From Candidatus Corynebacterium faecigallinarum (lineage in GTDB: Bacteria > Actinomycetota > Actinomycetes > Mycobacteriales > Mycobacteriaceae): a stretch of 64,000 nucleotides of DNA. The notes under the pieces were generated by a model. The model ran no database searches. It was not told where the DNA came from and saw nothing but the letters and a program-made list of their open reading frames with translations. Below are positions 54,727-63,675 of the stretch, piece after piece. Location: assembly GCA_019120175.1 (NCBI GenBank), contig DWVP01000013.1, positions 1 through 64,000 of the forward strand, read 5' to 3'. A program made the position numbers and the translations under genes. Each line of letters starts with the position of its first letter. Positions within the stretch are counted from its first letter, which is position 1.

Positions 54727-55563
54727 TCACTGCCCCGATTCCAGGGCGCGGACACTGCGTTCCTCGATGGCGACCTCGACCCTGGTGTGTGGCGGGATGA
54801 TCCCCCGGTCGGACAACCGGTGCAGCAGTGTGGTGGCCTGATCGAGGTAGGACGCCTCCTCCTGCCTGGTGGCGGCCTGGTCGGCGTGTCGGATCAGCTT
54901 CAGCGCCCGGTCTGCATCGCCACGCAGTTGGTCGGAGAGGTTGTCCAGCCCGGTGCGTCGGGCGTTCTGCTCGGCGATCTTCCAGGTCCGGGTCAGGGTG
55001 TTGACGGCCGTGTCGTAGTCGTCGATGGCCTTCGTGTGGGGTGTGCTCGGGCCGCCGGGCACCGTGGTGGTGCGTAGCTGGGTGGCTCGTTCCATGGCAT
55101 TGTGGAAGTCCTGGTTGACCTGCAGTGACAGGTCCCAGAGGGCGGGGAAGCGCAGCAGCATCTCGGGGTCGAGTTCCCAGGCGGCGTAGCGTTCCAGGAC
55201 ATCGTCGTGCCCGGTCGTGGCGGTGTCCCACCGGGTGACGAGGTCGGACGCACTGGCCGCCGCGGAGTCGCTGGTCGCCCCGGCGGACCTGGTGCTCGTC
55301 GCTGTGCTCGGCCGGGCCGAGGCACGTGGTGTGGGCCGTGACGTGCTGGAGACCTGGCGGGTGGCCGGGGTGGGGGCCACCTCCGGGGTTTTCTCGGTGT
55401 GACGCATGACGAGGAAGACCAGCAGTCCGGCACCGAAGACCCCACCGCCCATGACGGCCAGTGAAGTGGAGACCGGGGCGAGGAAGAACAGCCCGACGAC
55501 GCCGATGACTGCCGCGGCCTCGGCAAGCAGTGTGGTCGTGCGACCGGGGGTGGTGTGCGCCAT
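54727..55563 (-). CDS. Membrane protein of unknown function (two helices, C-terminal helical domain)
   Basis: A 278-aa protein with two adjacent membrane helices (about 12-34 and 36-53), a Ser/Thr/Ala/Pro-rich linker (about 60-105) and a helical C-terminal domain (about 110-278, DLVTRWDTATTGHDDVLERY and NLSDQLRGDADRALKLIRHAD). I do not recognise a family. TAAATT (minus strand, 55576-55571) lies 7 nt before the ATG, predicting a leaderless mRNA. It is divergent from another membrane-protein gene with 55 bp between starts; such pairing hints at shared control. Confidence 0.72.
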   Translation of the reverse strand: MAHTTPGRTTTLLAEAAAVIGVVGLFFLAPVSTSLAVMGGGVFGAGLLVFLVMRHTEKTPEVAPTPATRQVSSTSRPTPRASARPSTATSTRSAGATSDSAAASASDLVTRWDTATTGHDDVLERYAAWELDPEMLLRFPALWDLSLQVNQDFHNAMERATQLRTTTVPGGPSTPHTKAIDDYDTAVNTLTRTWKIAEQNARRTGLDNLSDQLRGDADRALKLIRHADQAATRQEEASYLDQATTLLHRLSDRGIIPPHTRVEVAIEERSVRALESGQ

Positions 55564-55618
55564 AGGTCTGAATTTACCGTACCCCCCAGGGGATGTGCGC
55601 TTGGCTTACTATTGGGGT

Positions 55619-56935
55619 GTGAATGAGGAGAGGACACCGGAGCGCACCTGGCTGATCATCATGGGCTGGACGGCTGCGATCATCGTGCTGCTGATGGCGT
55701 CCCCGATGCTGCCCGACGGCCCGGTGCGGATCGCCGGCTATTCTCTCGCGGGCCTGGGCGCGGCCGGGGCGGTGTGGATGTTTCCTTCTCTGGTGCGTCG
55801 CCATCCGGAGCTCGGATCGGCGCACCGCCGGGCGGTGGCCACCGGCGCGGTGATCGGTGTGGCGGTCGGCGGCTTGTCGGCGGGTGTGCCTGGAATTGTG
55901 TCGATGGCTTCCGAGGCCAACAATTCCACGTACTCGGCAGACGGGGATGACGACGACCTGGGTGAGAGGTTGTCGCTGATCGAGTACTGGGAGACTGCCG
56001 TGGCCTTCGCCGACAGGACGACGGAGGACGGTGCCAGCCGCATCCTGCATTTCAGTGTCAGTGATTTCGTGTACCGCAAGGCGTCCATCCGGTTCATCGG
56101 GGAGGACGGGACGATCTACCAGTCAAGCACCGGGCACAGCGACTGGGGTGAGGCCAATACCGTGGATACGTCCCAGTCCACCCGGGAGGCCTTCGACGCC
56201 GCCGATGTGTCGGCGAACCTCACCACCGTGGCGGAGAAGGCACTCGCCCAGGGCCGGGCGATCGATGAACGCCTGACGTTGTTGGGTGTGGAGATCAGGA
56301 AGGCTGACGAGGGTGTGGTGTTCGACGGTGCGGGGGAGAAGCGGATTGTCGGGGCCCGGGAGCGCCTACCGGAGATCACGGTGGAACTCCGCGCGGACCC
56401 GGATTCCAACATGAGCGACATGGATGTCGCGACCGACGGGGCCGGTGTCTTCCCCGCAGGGATTCATGGTGTGGCGGACATTGAGGCGAACTTCCGCCGA
56501 GCCCTCCCTGCGCTGGAGGCTGCAGGCATTGATCCTGCGACACTGTATCTGGAGAGGTACGATTCGGCCGTTGACTCCCGGGGTGGCACAACCACCATGG
56601 TCGTGGAAGGTGACGGTCGACATCACAGCATGGCTTGGCACCCCGGTGGTTTCGTGAAGATCAGCTCGCGGGACGTCACCTGGCAGCCGGATGGTCCGCG
56701 ACTACTGGACTTCGATCCAGGTGTACTGGCCAGGGTGGTGGAGGACGCCCGGAACCGCGGAAGCCTCGACCCGCACGAGCGCGACATGGTCGACATCGAC
56801 ATGCAGTTCCACCGGGCCAGTCAGGAGTTCGGCGACCGGATGACAGCCCAGGTCTCGATCTCCTCCGACCCGGACGCCGCCGGATACTACGGCGTACTCG
56901 GCGCGGAGGCGGGACGGTATCTCGGGCCGCTGTGA
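55619..56935 (+). CDS. Membrane protein of unknown function (three helices, large soluble domain)
   Basis: A 438-aa protein. Three membrane helices lie at about 11-31, 38-58 and 68-92, and residues 100-438 form a soluble domain with no known motif (segments IEYWETAVAFADRT, VYRKASIRFIGEDG, VVEGDGRHHSMAWHPGG). An Asp-rich turn (ADGDDDDLGE) follows the last helix. GTG 55619 is chosen because TACTAT (55607-55612) lies 6 nt before it. It ends 22 nt before the convergent TPR gene. No function can be assigned. Confidence 0.75.
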   Translation: MNEERTPERTWLIIMGWTAAIIVLLMASPMLPDGPVRIAGYSLAGLGAAGAVWMFPSLVRRHPELGSAHRRAVATGAVIGVAVGGLSAGVPGIVSMASEANNSTYSADGDDDDLGERLSLIEYWETAVAFADRTTEDGASRILHFSVSDFVYRKASIRFIGEDGTIYQSSTGHSDWGEANTVDTSQSTREAFDAADVSANLTTVAEKALAQGRAIDERLTLLGVEIRKADEGVVFDGAGEKRIVGARERLPEITVELRADPDSNMSDMDVATDGAGVFPAGIHGVADIEANFRRALPALEAAGIDPATLYLERYDSAVDSRGGTTTMVVEGDGRHHSMAWHPGGFVKISSRDVTWQPDGPRLLDFDPGVLARVVEDARNRGSLDPHERDMVDIDMQFHRASQEFGDRMTAQVSISSDPDAAGYYGVLGAEAGRYLGPL

Positions 56936-56957
56936 CGCGACAAGGAGTTCAGCCGAA

Positions 56958-59900
56958 CTAGCCACGGTCGAGCGAGTCCGCCCGGGATCGCCACTTCCTC
57001 GCCTTTCGGGACTTCCCGGCATCCTCGTAGAGATCGGCGATCACCCGGCAGTAGTGGGCGGCCTGCTCACCGGGGATGCCCGGGACGTCCTGCGCCTCGG
57101 TGAGGATCTCGATGGCCCGGTCCGTGGAGTCCGGCTGCTCGGCGGACATGGCGTAGTTGGCACCCTGGGCGAGCTGCGCTGCGGCAGAGGACGGGTCGTC
57201 GAGGGAGAGGACCATCCGGGATGCTTCGCGGCACCCTTCGAGGCATTCGTCGAGTCTGCCGAAGGTGGACAGCACCCGGTTGATCGACTCCTGGACGTAG
57301 AGCCGCTGTCCGGTGTCGGAGGCCAGTTCCATGTTCTGGGCCAGAGTGTCGAGCGCGGCGGGGTCCCCGGCATCGGCCTGGGACACCGCGATCCGGTCGC
57401 GCAGCCGCATCTCCGCCTGCCCACCGTCGTTGAGTCGGGCGGCGGCCGGCAGGGTGGTGGTCATCTCCTCGATGGCCTCCTCCCATCTGTCGAGCCCGTG
57501 AAGGATGTCGGTGAGGGCGATGACCGACATCACCGCCAGTTGGTCTTCCCCGTTGGACAGGGCGAGATCCCGGGACTGCCGCAAGGTCCACAGCGGCAGT
57601 AGCGGGGTCGGTGCGGTCTGGCGCAGTGAGAGTCCCAGCCCATGGATGCAGCGGATCTCGTACTCGGAGAACTCCGGGACCGGCCCGCCTTCGTTCTCCG
57701 TGGTGGCGTGGTGGTACTGCTCCAGTTTCGGCAGCAGCAGGGGTTCGAGAATGTCCACGGCCTCGGCGCTGCGCTGCTGGTACACCAGCATCTCGCCGAG
57801 GAACAGGGAGGCGTCCCGGGAGGGCAGCTCCGCGGAGTCGAGCTGACGAACCGCAAGGCGGGCACGTTCCGCGGCCTCCTCGAAACGACCTCCGTGGGCC
57901 AGCACCCTGGCGGTGTCCAGCGCGGTGGTGCCGGTGGCTTCCCGCAGCCGCAGGTCGATCAGGGTCGCGAGGTGGCGGTCCAGGGCGTACACGCCCTCGG
58001 CGATGCCGGTCCCGGTGGCCGCCATCCCGTAGTAGAGGTCCAGGCCGGTGGCGTGGGCGGGGGAGAAGTCGGCGAAGTCGGCGCGCAGCGACTCATAGCG
58101 CGACTGCGCCTCCTCGGGGTCGGCATGCCCGGAGATGACATCGAGGACCAGCAGGTTGATGGCTGCCGAGGCGTAGTACTCGGCGAAGGCCACCCCGGCG
58201 GTGCCCGTCGGGTCAACGTCGCGTCGATGTTCACCCGCGAAGGCGACCAGGGTACCGAGCTTGTTCCGGGTATCCTCCTGGGCCGCCTCCAGCCGCATCT
58301 CGTCACCGTCGGGGTCCGGTTCGGTCGCCGCGGCAGCGAGCGTCGCCACCGCCCGCAGGGAAATCGACAGGTACGCCAGCGGGTCGGACCCACGGAGCTC
58401 GGCGGCGTAACCCAACCAGGCGGGTACGTCGTCGGCGGGGACGTCGAGGAAATCGGCCGGCGTGATGCCGGCGAAGAACTCCGCCTGACCCCGTCCCTGC
58501 CGGAAGAGTTCGTTGACCAGAGTCTCGTAGTGGTGGTCGCGGGACGCTGTGTCCCCGGTGTGGTGGTAGTGGGAGACCAGGCGGGAGTGGTAGCTGGGGC
58601 GGTGCCATTCCGGTAGGTCCTCGACCCGGATGTAGGGGTCGTCGCTGGCCAGCAGCGCGGCAACGTCGCGGCTGGCTTGTGCCCGCACCGCCGTCTCCAG
58701 GACGCTCAGTCGGTCATCGGGGTCGGTCGTGTCTGTGCCCGAGACTGCACTGGCCAAGCCAGCCGGGTTCGCGGGGGGATCCGCCAACTCGGCTCGCAGC
58801 AGCAGGTCACTGGAGCCCAGGTCGAGCGGGATGTCGAGCTGGCTCAACTCCTCGGCCTCGGCGATGAGCCGGGCGAAGTTGTCGTTGCCGTTGCGGACGT
58901 CGTAGCGGGCGGCGAGCTCCGTGGCCGCGGTACGGCACTGCTCGGCCAGCACTGACACAGTGTGGTCGGAGCCGTCTCCGGACGGTTCACCGTAGACCGC
59001 CGCCAGGTCGGCGGACCCGGACCCCGGCACCTTGACCTCCCCGAACCCGGCCCGCGCGGTGGCGGCGAGCAACACCCAGGCCCCGGACAGCACGCCGAAG
59101 TGGCCCAGGGTGTCGAGCCGATCCACCAGTAGGTCACGCTGGTAGCGCTGCAGCAGCGCCAATCCGCGGGAGTAGTTGCCGGTCACCCCGAGGAACTCCA
59201 GGTGGCGTCCAACGTTGCGTAGGGACTGGAACCGGGGGTTGGCTGCGATGCTGGTGCGCTGGGCGAAGCCGGCGAAGTCGGCATCACCGTGGCGCAGCGC
59301 GGTCATCATCACCGCGGCCAGGGAACTCTCCGGCTCCATGACACAGCCGATGTCCCCGGCCTGCAGGATCTCCTGGACCCGGGCCTGCGCCTCCTCGGTC
59401 CGTCCTGCCCGTAGGTCCAGTGCCAGTTGACCGGCGATGCGGCAGGTCGGGCAGTCGTCGAAGGGGTCTTCACCACCGGCGGCGAGGATCCGGTCCTGGG
59501 TAGCTTCAGCCTCGGCGAGTGTTCCGTTGACCAGCTGGTCCTCGCGGCGTTCGATGTCGACTGCGTTCTCCGGCACCCCGGCGCGGGCGTAGTGGGTGGC
59601 CATCTGGTCCAGCAGGGCATCTGCCTGGGCCCGGCTGAACAGGCAGGACATGGTGACGACGTTGATGGCGTGCTTGTAGTACCAGAACAGGTGCGGGTAG
59701 CTCCCGTCGCTGCTGCCCGGGAAGCGCTGTGGATCGGAGTCGTGTAGACCAGCTGCGGCGGAGAAGTGGGTGAGCAGGGCCGGGTTGTCCTCCGCGGCCC
59801 GGTAGCTGGCGACCAGCGACAGCCGTACGCGGTACTCCGCGTCCCTGTCTCCGGTCTCTTGCGCGCTGGAGAGGGCGCGGTGCAGGAGGTCTCGCTCCTC

Positions 59901-59975
59901 CTCGCCGAAGGGCAGACCGTTGGCCTGGTCTAGCAGTTCCATGGCGGTGGGGGCGGAACCCTCTGGTGTGTTCAT
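56958..59975 (-). CDS. 1005-aa TPR-like repeat protein next to HSP90 homologue
   Basis: A very large, soluble, acidic, almost all-helical protein with repeated TPR/SEL1-like pairs (for example DRDAEYRVRLSLVASYRAAE, GGRFEEAAERARLAVRQ, LDRWEEAIEEMTTTLPAAAR and IADLYEDAGKSRKARKWRSR). A CPTC pair (residues about 180-190, DDCPTCRIAG) could bind metal. No catalytic domain is visible. The ATG at 59975 has TACACT (minus strand, 59988-59983) 7 nt upstream, a leaderless layout, and lies 48 nt after the HSP90-like gene's stop on the same strand. TPR proteins are co-chaperones of eukaryotic HSP90; a similar partnership here is a hypothesis. Confidence 0.8.
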   Translation of the reverse strand: MNTPEGSAPTAMELLDQANGLPFGEEERDLLHRALSSAQETGDRDAEYRVRLSLVASYRAAEDNPALLTHFSAAAGLHDSDPQRFPGSSDGSYPHLFWYYKHAINVVTMSCLFSRAQADALLDQMATHYARAGVPENAVDIERREDQLVNGTLAEAEATQDRILAAGGEDPFDDCPTCRIAGQLALDLRAGRTEEAQARVQEILQAGDIGCVMEPESSLAAVMMTALRHGDADFAGFAQRTSIAANPRFQSLRNVGRHLEFLGVTGNYSRGLALLQRYQRDLLVDRLDTLGHFGVLSGAWVLLAATARAGFGEVKVPGSGSADLAAVYGEPSGDGSDHTVSVLAEQCRTAATELAARYDVRNGNDNFARLIAEAEELSQLDIPLDLGSSDLLLRAELADPPANPAGLASAVSGTDTTDPDDRLSVLETAVRAQASRDVAALLASDDPYIRVEDLPEWHRPSYHSRLVSHYHHTGDTASRDHHYETLVNELFRQGRGQAEFFAGITPADFLDVPADDVPAWLGYAAELRGSDPLAYLSISLRAVATLAAAATEPDPDGDEMRLEAAQEDTRNKLGTLVAFAGEHRRDVDPTGTAGVAFAEYYASAAINLLVLDVISGHADPEEAQSRYESLRADFADFSPAHATGLDLYYGMAATGTGIAEGVYALDRHLATLIDLRLREATGTTALDTARVLAHGGRFEEAAERARLAVRQLDSAELPSRDASLFLGEMLVYQQRSAEAVDILEPLLLPKLEQYHHATTENEGGPVPEFSEYEIRCIHGLGLSLRQTAPTPLLPLWTLRQSRDLALSNGEDQLAVMSVIALTDILHGLDRWEEAIEEMTTTLPAAARLNDGGQAEMRLRDRIAVSQADAGDPAALDTLAQNMELASDTGQRLYVQESINRVLSTFGRLDECLEGCREASRMVLSLDDPSSAAAQLAQGANYAMSAEQPDSTDRAIEILTEAQDVPGIPGEQAAHYCRVIADLYEDAGKSRKARKWRSRADSLDRG

Positions 59976-60023
59976 GGGGTGAAGTGTAGCAGCAGTGGTG
60001 GACACCAGTCGGACACCAGTCGG

Positions 60024-61991
60024 TCACCAGTCGCTGTCGACGTCCGGCCCGATCGACAGTGCCACCAGGTCCGACAGCGACCCGGTGAGCATCGCCCGTT
60101 CCCGGGCTCCCAATGGGCGGCGTCCTGCCAGCAACGCCTGCACGTACAGCAGTCGGACGGTGCGGGCGACCACGGCATCGTCGTGGGCGTTGGCCAGTTG
60201 GCGCACAAGGGGATTCGACCAGTTCAGCACCAGCATCGACAGCGGACCAGAGGTACCTGCCCCGGTCGCGCGGGTCGCTGCGGGGGTCTGGTCCGGGGAA
60301 TCTGTGGAGTCAGCGGCGTCGAGTGCGTCGAGTGCGTCGAGGGTGTCCAGGATCCCGGCCCACTGGTCGGTGGTGGAACCACGGGCCTCATCGCGGTCGC
60401 GGGCGGCACCGGCCGCGGCGTCCATCACCACCACCGCCGGGGAATCGGTGGGGGTGAACACCCGAACCATGCCGGACACGGAGACCTCGTCCAGGGCAGC
60501 GGTGACCCGGGCGGCCAGTGCCGAGGCAGTGTCGGAGGCCTCCATAGGTGGTACATCCATGGCGTCCAGGGACTCCCGCAGGTCCGCCGGGCCGACCGTC
60601 ACACCGTCGAAGACGGTGGGGATCAGGTGGGCCAGTTCATCGTCGTGGACGTAGCCGCCGTTGACCGTGATGCCGGTGATGCCGTTGTTGTCGCCCAAGG
60701 CACGGATCTGCCGGAACTCGTCGAGACTGCCCGCCACCCGCAACCCCAGCCCTTCGTCACGGCAGAGTTGGACGATCTCCTCGACCGGCAGTCGACCACG
60801 GGAGGTCTCCAGGGTGATGAACCCCAGCACCGTGTCGGCCAGTTCGGGGTCGGAGAGGCACAGTGAGCGCAAGGCCAGGTCATGAATTGCGGTGAACTCC
60901 CGCAGCCGGTGCGGGGTGCGTCGACCCAGGTCCAGCAGCCAGGAGCGGATCTTCTGGGCGACGTGGTCGCGGGTTGCGGCGAGAGCTTCGTCCTCGACCA
61001 GGGCCTCGCGGGAGGCGGTGGGGGACAGGCGGGTGGAGTTGATCTCGCACTCGACGAAGAACGCCCAGGCGGGCACCACCGGTGAGGGTCCGTGGTCGAC
61101 CAGCATCCGGTTGACGTACACGCTGTGCCGCCGGGTCATGTGCGGGGCCTGCGGGGACGGCAGGACGTAGGCCACGCCCTCTGTGTCAGCGCTGCCAGCG
61201 GAGTCATCACCGTCGGAGGAGAGGTCGATGACATCGAACGGGGCCCGCCCCAGCCGGGTCGAGCCCGCATGCAGGCGAAGGTAGCGGGAGGCGTCCGGGG
61301 AGAACACCGGTGACCGGCTCACCGTGGTGTGTTTGACACCCTCCACCCGGATCTCGACGGGCAGGTAGCTGCCGTACTCACCGGCGATGCGTACCACGGC
61401 GTCCTCGGTGAGCAGGGTACGTTCGTCCGGGCGCGGCGACAGGTGCACCGTGGTGCCCACGGGCAGGGCATCGGTCTCGGCGGCGGAGAGTTCCTGCAGG
61501 TCGAAGGTGCCGTCGGCATGCCCCTGCCACCGCACGGCAGCCGCACCCCGTATCGCAGAGCGGGAGACCATGGTGATCGTGTCGGCGACCATGAAGCAGC
61601 TCAGCAATCCGATGCCGAACTGGCCGAGGCGTCCGGAGCGTTGCAGGCCGAATTCGTCGCGCTTGGAGGTCCGACCCACCGTGGCCAGCAGCTCGGTGGC
61701 TTCGGCGGAGGTGAGGCCAATTCCGTCGTCGGTGAGGGACAGGGTGGTCCGGGCGTCGGGACCGTCTGTGAGCGGACGGATACGGATGTGTCCGGTGTCA
61801 GTGCCGGTCGCGCCGTCTTGCTCCCGGCGGGCGGTGATCGCGTCCACCGCATTCTGCAGCAGTTCACGCAGGAACACCCGCGGGCCGGAGTAGATGTGCC
61901 GGCTGAGCAGGTCGACGACCCCACCGAGGTCCACCTGGAAGTTCTGCGGTCTGGCAGGCTCGTTGCCCGGTGTGGCGACATCGTTCGGCAT
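60024..61991 (-). CDS. HSP90-family (HtpG-like) ATPase
   Basis: A 655-aa HSP90-family protein with the GHKL ATPase motifs: E43 and N47/D50 in FLRELLQNAVDAI, LTDDGIGLT, and GRLGQFGIGLLSCFMV. A middle domain follows, with a conserved arginine-bearing segment INSTRLSPTASREALVEDE, and a C-terminal dimer-like domain (LVLNWSNPLVRQLANAHDD, VRLLYVQALLAGRRPL). It diverges from housekeeping HtpG and ends DVDSDW rather than MEEVD. The ATG at 61991 has GACAAT 7 nt upstream on the minus strand. A TPR-rich gene follows directly. Confidence 0.87.
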   Translation of the reverse strand: MPNDVATPGNEPARPQNFQVDLGGVVDLLSRHIYSGPRVFLRELLQNAVDAITARREQDGATGTDTGHIRIRPLTDGPDARTTLSLTDDGIGLTSAEATELLATVGRTSKRDEFGLQRSGRLGQFGIGLLSCFMVADTITMVSRSAIRGAAAVRWQGHADGTFDLQELSAAETDALPVGTTVHLSPRPDERTLLTEDAVVRIAGEYGSYLPVEIRVEGVKHTTVSRSPVFSPDASRYLRLHAGSTRLGRAPFDVIDLSSDGDDSAGSADTEGVAYVLPSPQAPHMTRRHSVYVNRMLVDHGPSPVVPAWAFFVECEINSTRLSPTASREALVEDEALAATRDHVAQKIRSWLLDLGRRTPHRLREFTAIHDLALRSLCLSDPELADTVLGFITLETSRGRLPVEEIVQLCRDEGLGLRVAGSLDEFRQIRALGDNNGITGITVNGGYVHDDELAHLIPTVFDGVTVGPADLRESLDAMDVPPMEASDTASALAARVTAALDEVSVSGMVRVFTPTDSPAVVVMDAAAGAARDRDEARGSTTDQWAGILDTLDALDALDAADSTDSPDQTPAATRATGAGTSGPLSMLVLNWSNPLVRQLANAHDDAVVARTVRLLYVQALLAGRRPLGARERAMLTGSLSDLVALSIGPDVDSDW

Positions 61992-62042
61992 GGGGACGAT
62001 TGTCGCACAGGTCGCCGATGTCCCTCCCCGGTCACACCGCAA

Positions 62043-62513
62043 CTACTCCACGTGCGCGCCGAGGAGGGTTTCGTTGGCGTCCGGGTCGCCGTCCGGCGTC
62101 GGCTCGGTGAGGTACTGCTCCCAGACGATACCGGTGGGGGTCAGCCCCTTGGTGGTGATCCAGTCGAAGAGGTGCTCGTAGGCGGCAGTGATCAGGTCGT
62201 AGCCGCCACGCACCATGAGGGTGACCGTCCGGCCCGCCGGCAGGGTCTCCGGGGTGACCTCCCCGTCGGCGCTGATCGGGGCATCCACGGGGACGGCGGC
62301 GGCGAGGTCGATCTTCTCGTCCGGCATACCGTGGGTGACACCCATGGGAGGGCCGGAGGGGGAGATCCCGGCGGCACCCAGAGTGGTGAGGATCAACGGG
62401 AAGGCACGGTCGAAGAGTTTCGGGATGTCCTCCATCGCGACGGTTTCCCGCACTACGGCGAGGTGCTGTTCCGGGCGCTCGGTGAGTTCGGGGGTGGGGA
62501 AGTCGGTAGCCAT
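62043..62513 (-). CDS. GyrI-like small-molecule-binding domain protein
   Basis: A 156-aa stand-alone GyrI-like/AraC effector-binding domain. Typical features are an N-terminal strand RPEQHLAVVRETV, a helix AFPLILTTLGAAG, the central AGRTVTLMVRGGYD strand-loop and the C-terminal WEQYLTEPTPDGDPDANET, which carries the family Glu. These domains bind bulky hydrophobic or cationic molecules and may sequester or hydrolyse them. No DNA-binding domain is present. AGGAG lies before the ATG. It lies 51 nt upstream of the HSP90-like gene on the same strand; whether they share a transcript is uncertain. Confidence 0.8.
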   Translation of the reverse strand: MATDFPTPELTERPEQHLAVVRETVAMEDIPKLFDRAFPLILTTLGAAGISPSGPPMGVTHGMPDEKIDLAAAVPVDAPISADGEVTPETLPAGRTVTLMVRGGYDLITAAYEHLFDWITTKGLTPTGIVWEQYLTEPTPDGDPDANETLLGAHVE

Positions 62514-62617
62514 CAGATGACTCCTGTGGTGAGACGGTGGTTTCTCCTTTGAGACTACTCCCGTGTGCCCCGACCGGGGTCGATGAACAGCGGAGGCACT
62601 CAGGTAGCGTGGCGGTC

Positions 62618-63448
62618 ATGTCCGACGAGAATTCCACTGTCCCAGCCGCCGACTTCACCCCGCACCTGATGCTCGGTGACCTGCTCTTCACCGGGGCCCC
62701 GACCGTCGAGGAGGTCATCGCCAAGGTCACAGACGTCCCCGAGGAGATCGGCCTGACCGCTGAGGCCGTGGACGGCAAGGACGGCGTGGTGGAGGTGCGG
62801 ATCAAGAAGTTCGGCGCCACCGCCTTTCTGACCGTCATCGACGCCCCGGTGCCGAACCAGGAGGCCGAGCAGAACGCCCACCAGCTGTACTGCCAGGGCG
62901 ACGACCGGGAGCGGGTCTCCACCCACACAGCGCAGGTCCTGATCGCCGTGCCGCCGGAGTTCACCGGGGAGCCCGCGGAGAAGATCGCCGACCTGTCGGC
63001 GCGACAGACACAGTTGACCGTCGCCCGGGTGCACGGGATGCTGACCGTGGCGCTGTGCCGACTGCCGGGCCTGGCCGGTTACTATTCGGGCACTGCAGCG
63101 TCCACCTTCGGTCTGCCGTTCCTGCAGCAGGTGGCGACCGGCCAGTTCGGCTCCACGCCGTGGCCGCTGTGGGTCTCGGCGTGGCTGCGCCCCGGTCCGG
63201 AGGGGACCTCCGCCTACACCTACGGGCTGTGGCCGATGGGGCACCCCGAGCTGCAGGTGGAGAACACCAGCATGTCTCCCGAGGACCTGTTCATGTACCT
63301 CATGGACACTGTGGCCTACTTGGTGCTCGACGAGGGAACCTTCGCCGACGGACAGAAGACCGGACGCACCGCCGAGGAAGTCTTCACCCTGCACGCCGAG
63401 CCCTGGGTCGTCGACCAGGACGTCCCGGCGTTCCGGATCGGCATGTGA
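62618..63448 (+). CDS. DUF4261-type protein of unknown function
   Basis: A 276-aa soluble protein, mixed alpha/beta, that I place in the DUF4261 group from its C-terminal half (AYTYGLWPMGHPELQVENT, then SPEDLFMYLMDTVAYLV and EGTFADGQKTGRTAEE). The N-terminal half (PHLMLGDLLFTGAPTVEEVI) is also typical. Function is not known. TAGCGT (62605-62610) lies 7 nt before the ATG, predicting a leaderless mRNA. It is divergent from the GyrI-like gene with 104 bp between starts. Confidence 0.75.
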   Translation: MSDENSTVPAADFTPHLMLGDLLFTGAPTVEEVIAKVTDVPEEIGLTAEAVDGKDGVVEVRIKKFGATAFLTVIDAPVPNQEAEQNAHQLYCQGDDRERVSTHTAQVLIAVPPEFTGEPAEKIADLSARQTQLTVARVHGMLTVALCRLPGLAGYYSGTAASTFGLPFLQQVATGQFGSTPWPLWVSAWLRPGPEGTSAYTYGLWPMGHPELQVENTSMSPEDLFMYLMDTVAYLVLDEGTFADGQKTGRTAEEVFTLHAEPWVVDQDVPAFRIGM

Positions 63449-63466
63449 GCACCAGCCCGGCGTGGG

Positions 63467-63634
63467 TCAGCGAAGGACCTCGCCGACCCACCGGGCCAGC
63501 TGCACTGGTGACACCGGGGCGACACGCATCCCCACCGCTGCGAGCTGGCGGGTCACCCCGACGTTGTAGGAGACCCCGGTGACGTCCCTGTTCCGTACGG
63601 CCTGGTCCCGGTACGTCTCGGGTGACGTACCCGG
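63467..63634 (-). pseudogene. Short ORF fragment without start codon
   Basis: A 55-codon open stretch on the minus strand reads as plausible protein (TSPETYRDQAVRNRDVTGVS and later PVSPVQLARWVGEVLR before TGA), with codon use like its neighbours. It begins after an in-frame TAG at 63635-63637 and has no ATG near its left part and no ribosome binding site. I do not recognise the family. It is probably the 3' end of a broken gene between the DUF4261 and HigA-like genes. Confidence 0.4.
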
Positions 63635-63675
63635 CTACGAGGAACTCACCACCAACCGCTACCGCCGGAGGTGAG

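Noticed and set aside
52670..54841. 723-codon plus-strand open frame opposite the BCCT gene
   Set aside because: Gly/Asp/Glu/Arg/His-rich translation without motifs; the minus-strand transporter is unmistakable.
62537..62617. Upstream extension of the DUF4261 gene
   Set aside because: The extra 27 residues read Leu/Pro/Arg-rich non-coding sequence; the start-proximal -10 supports ATG 62618.
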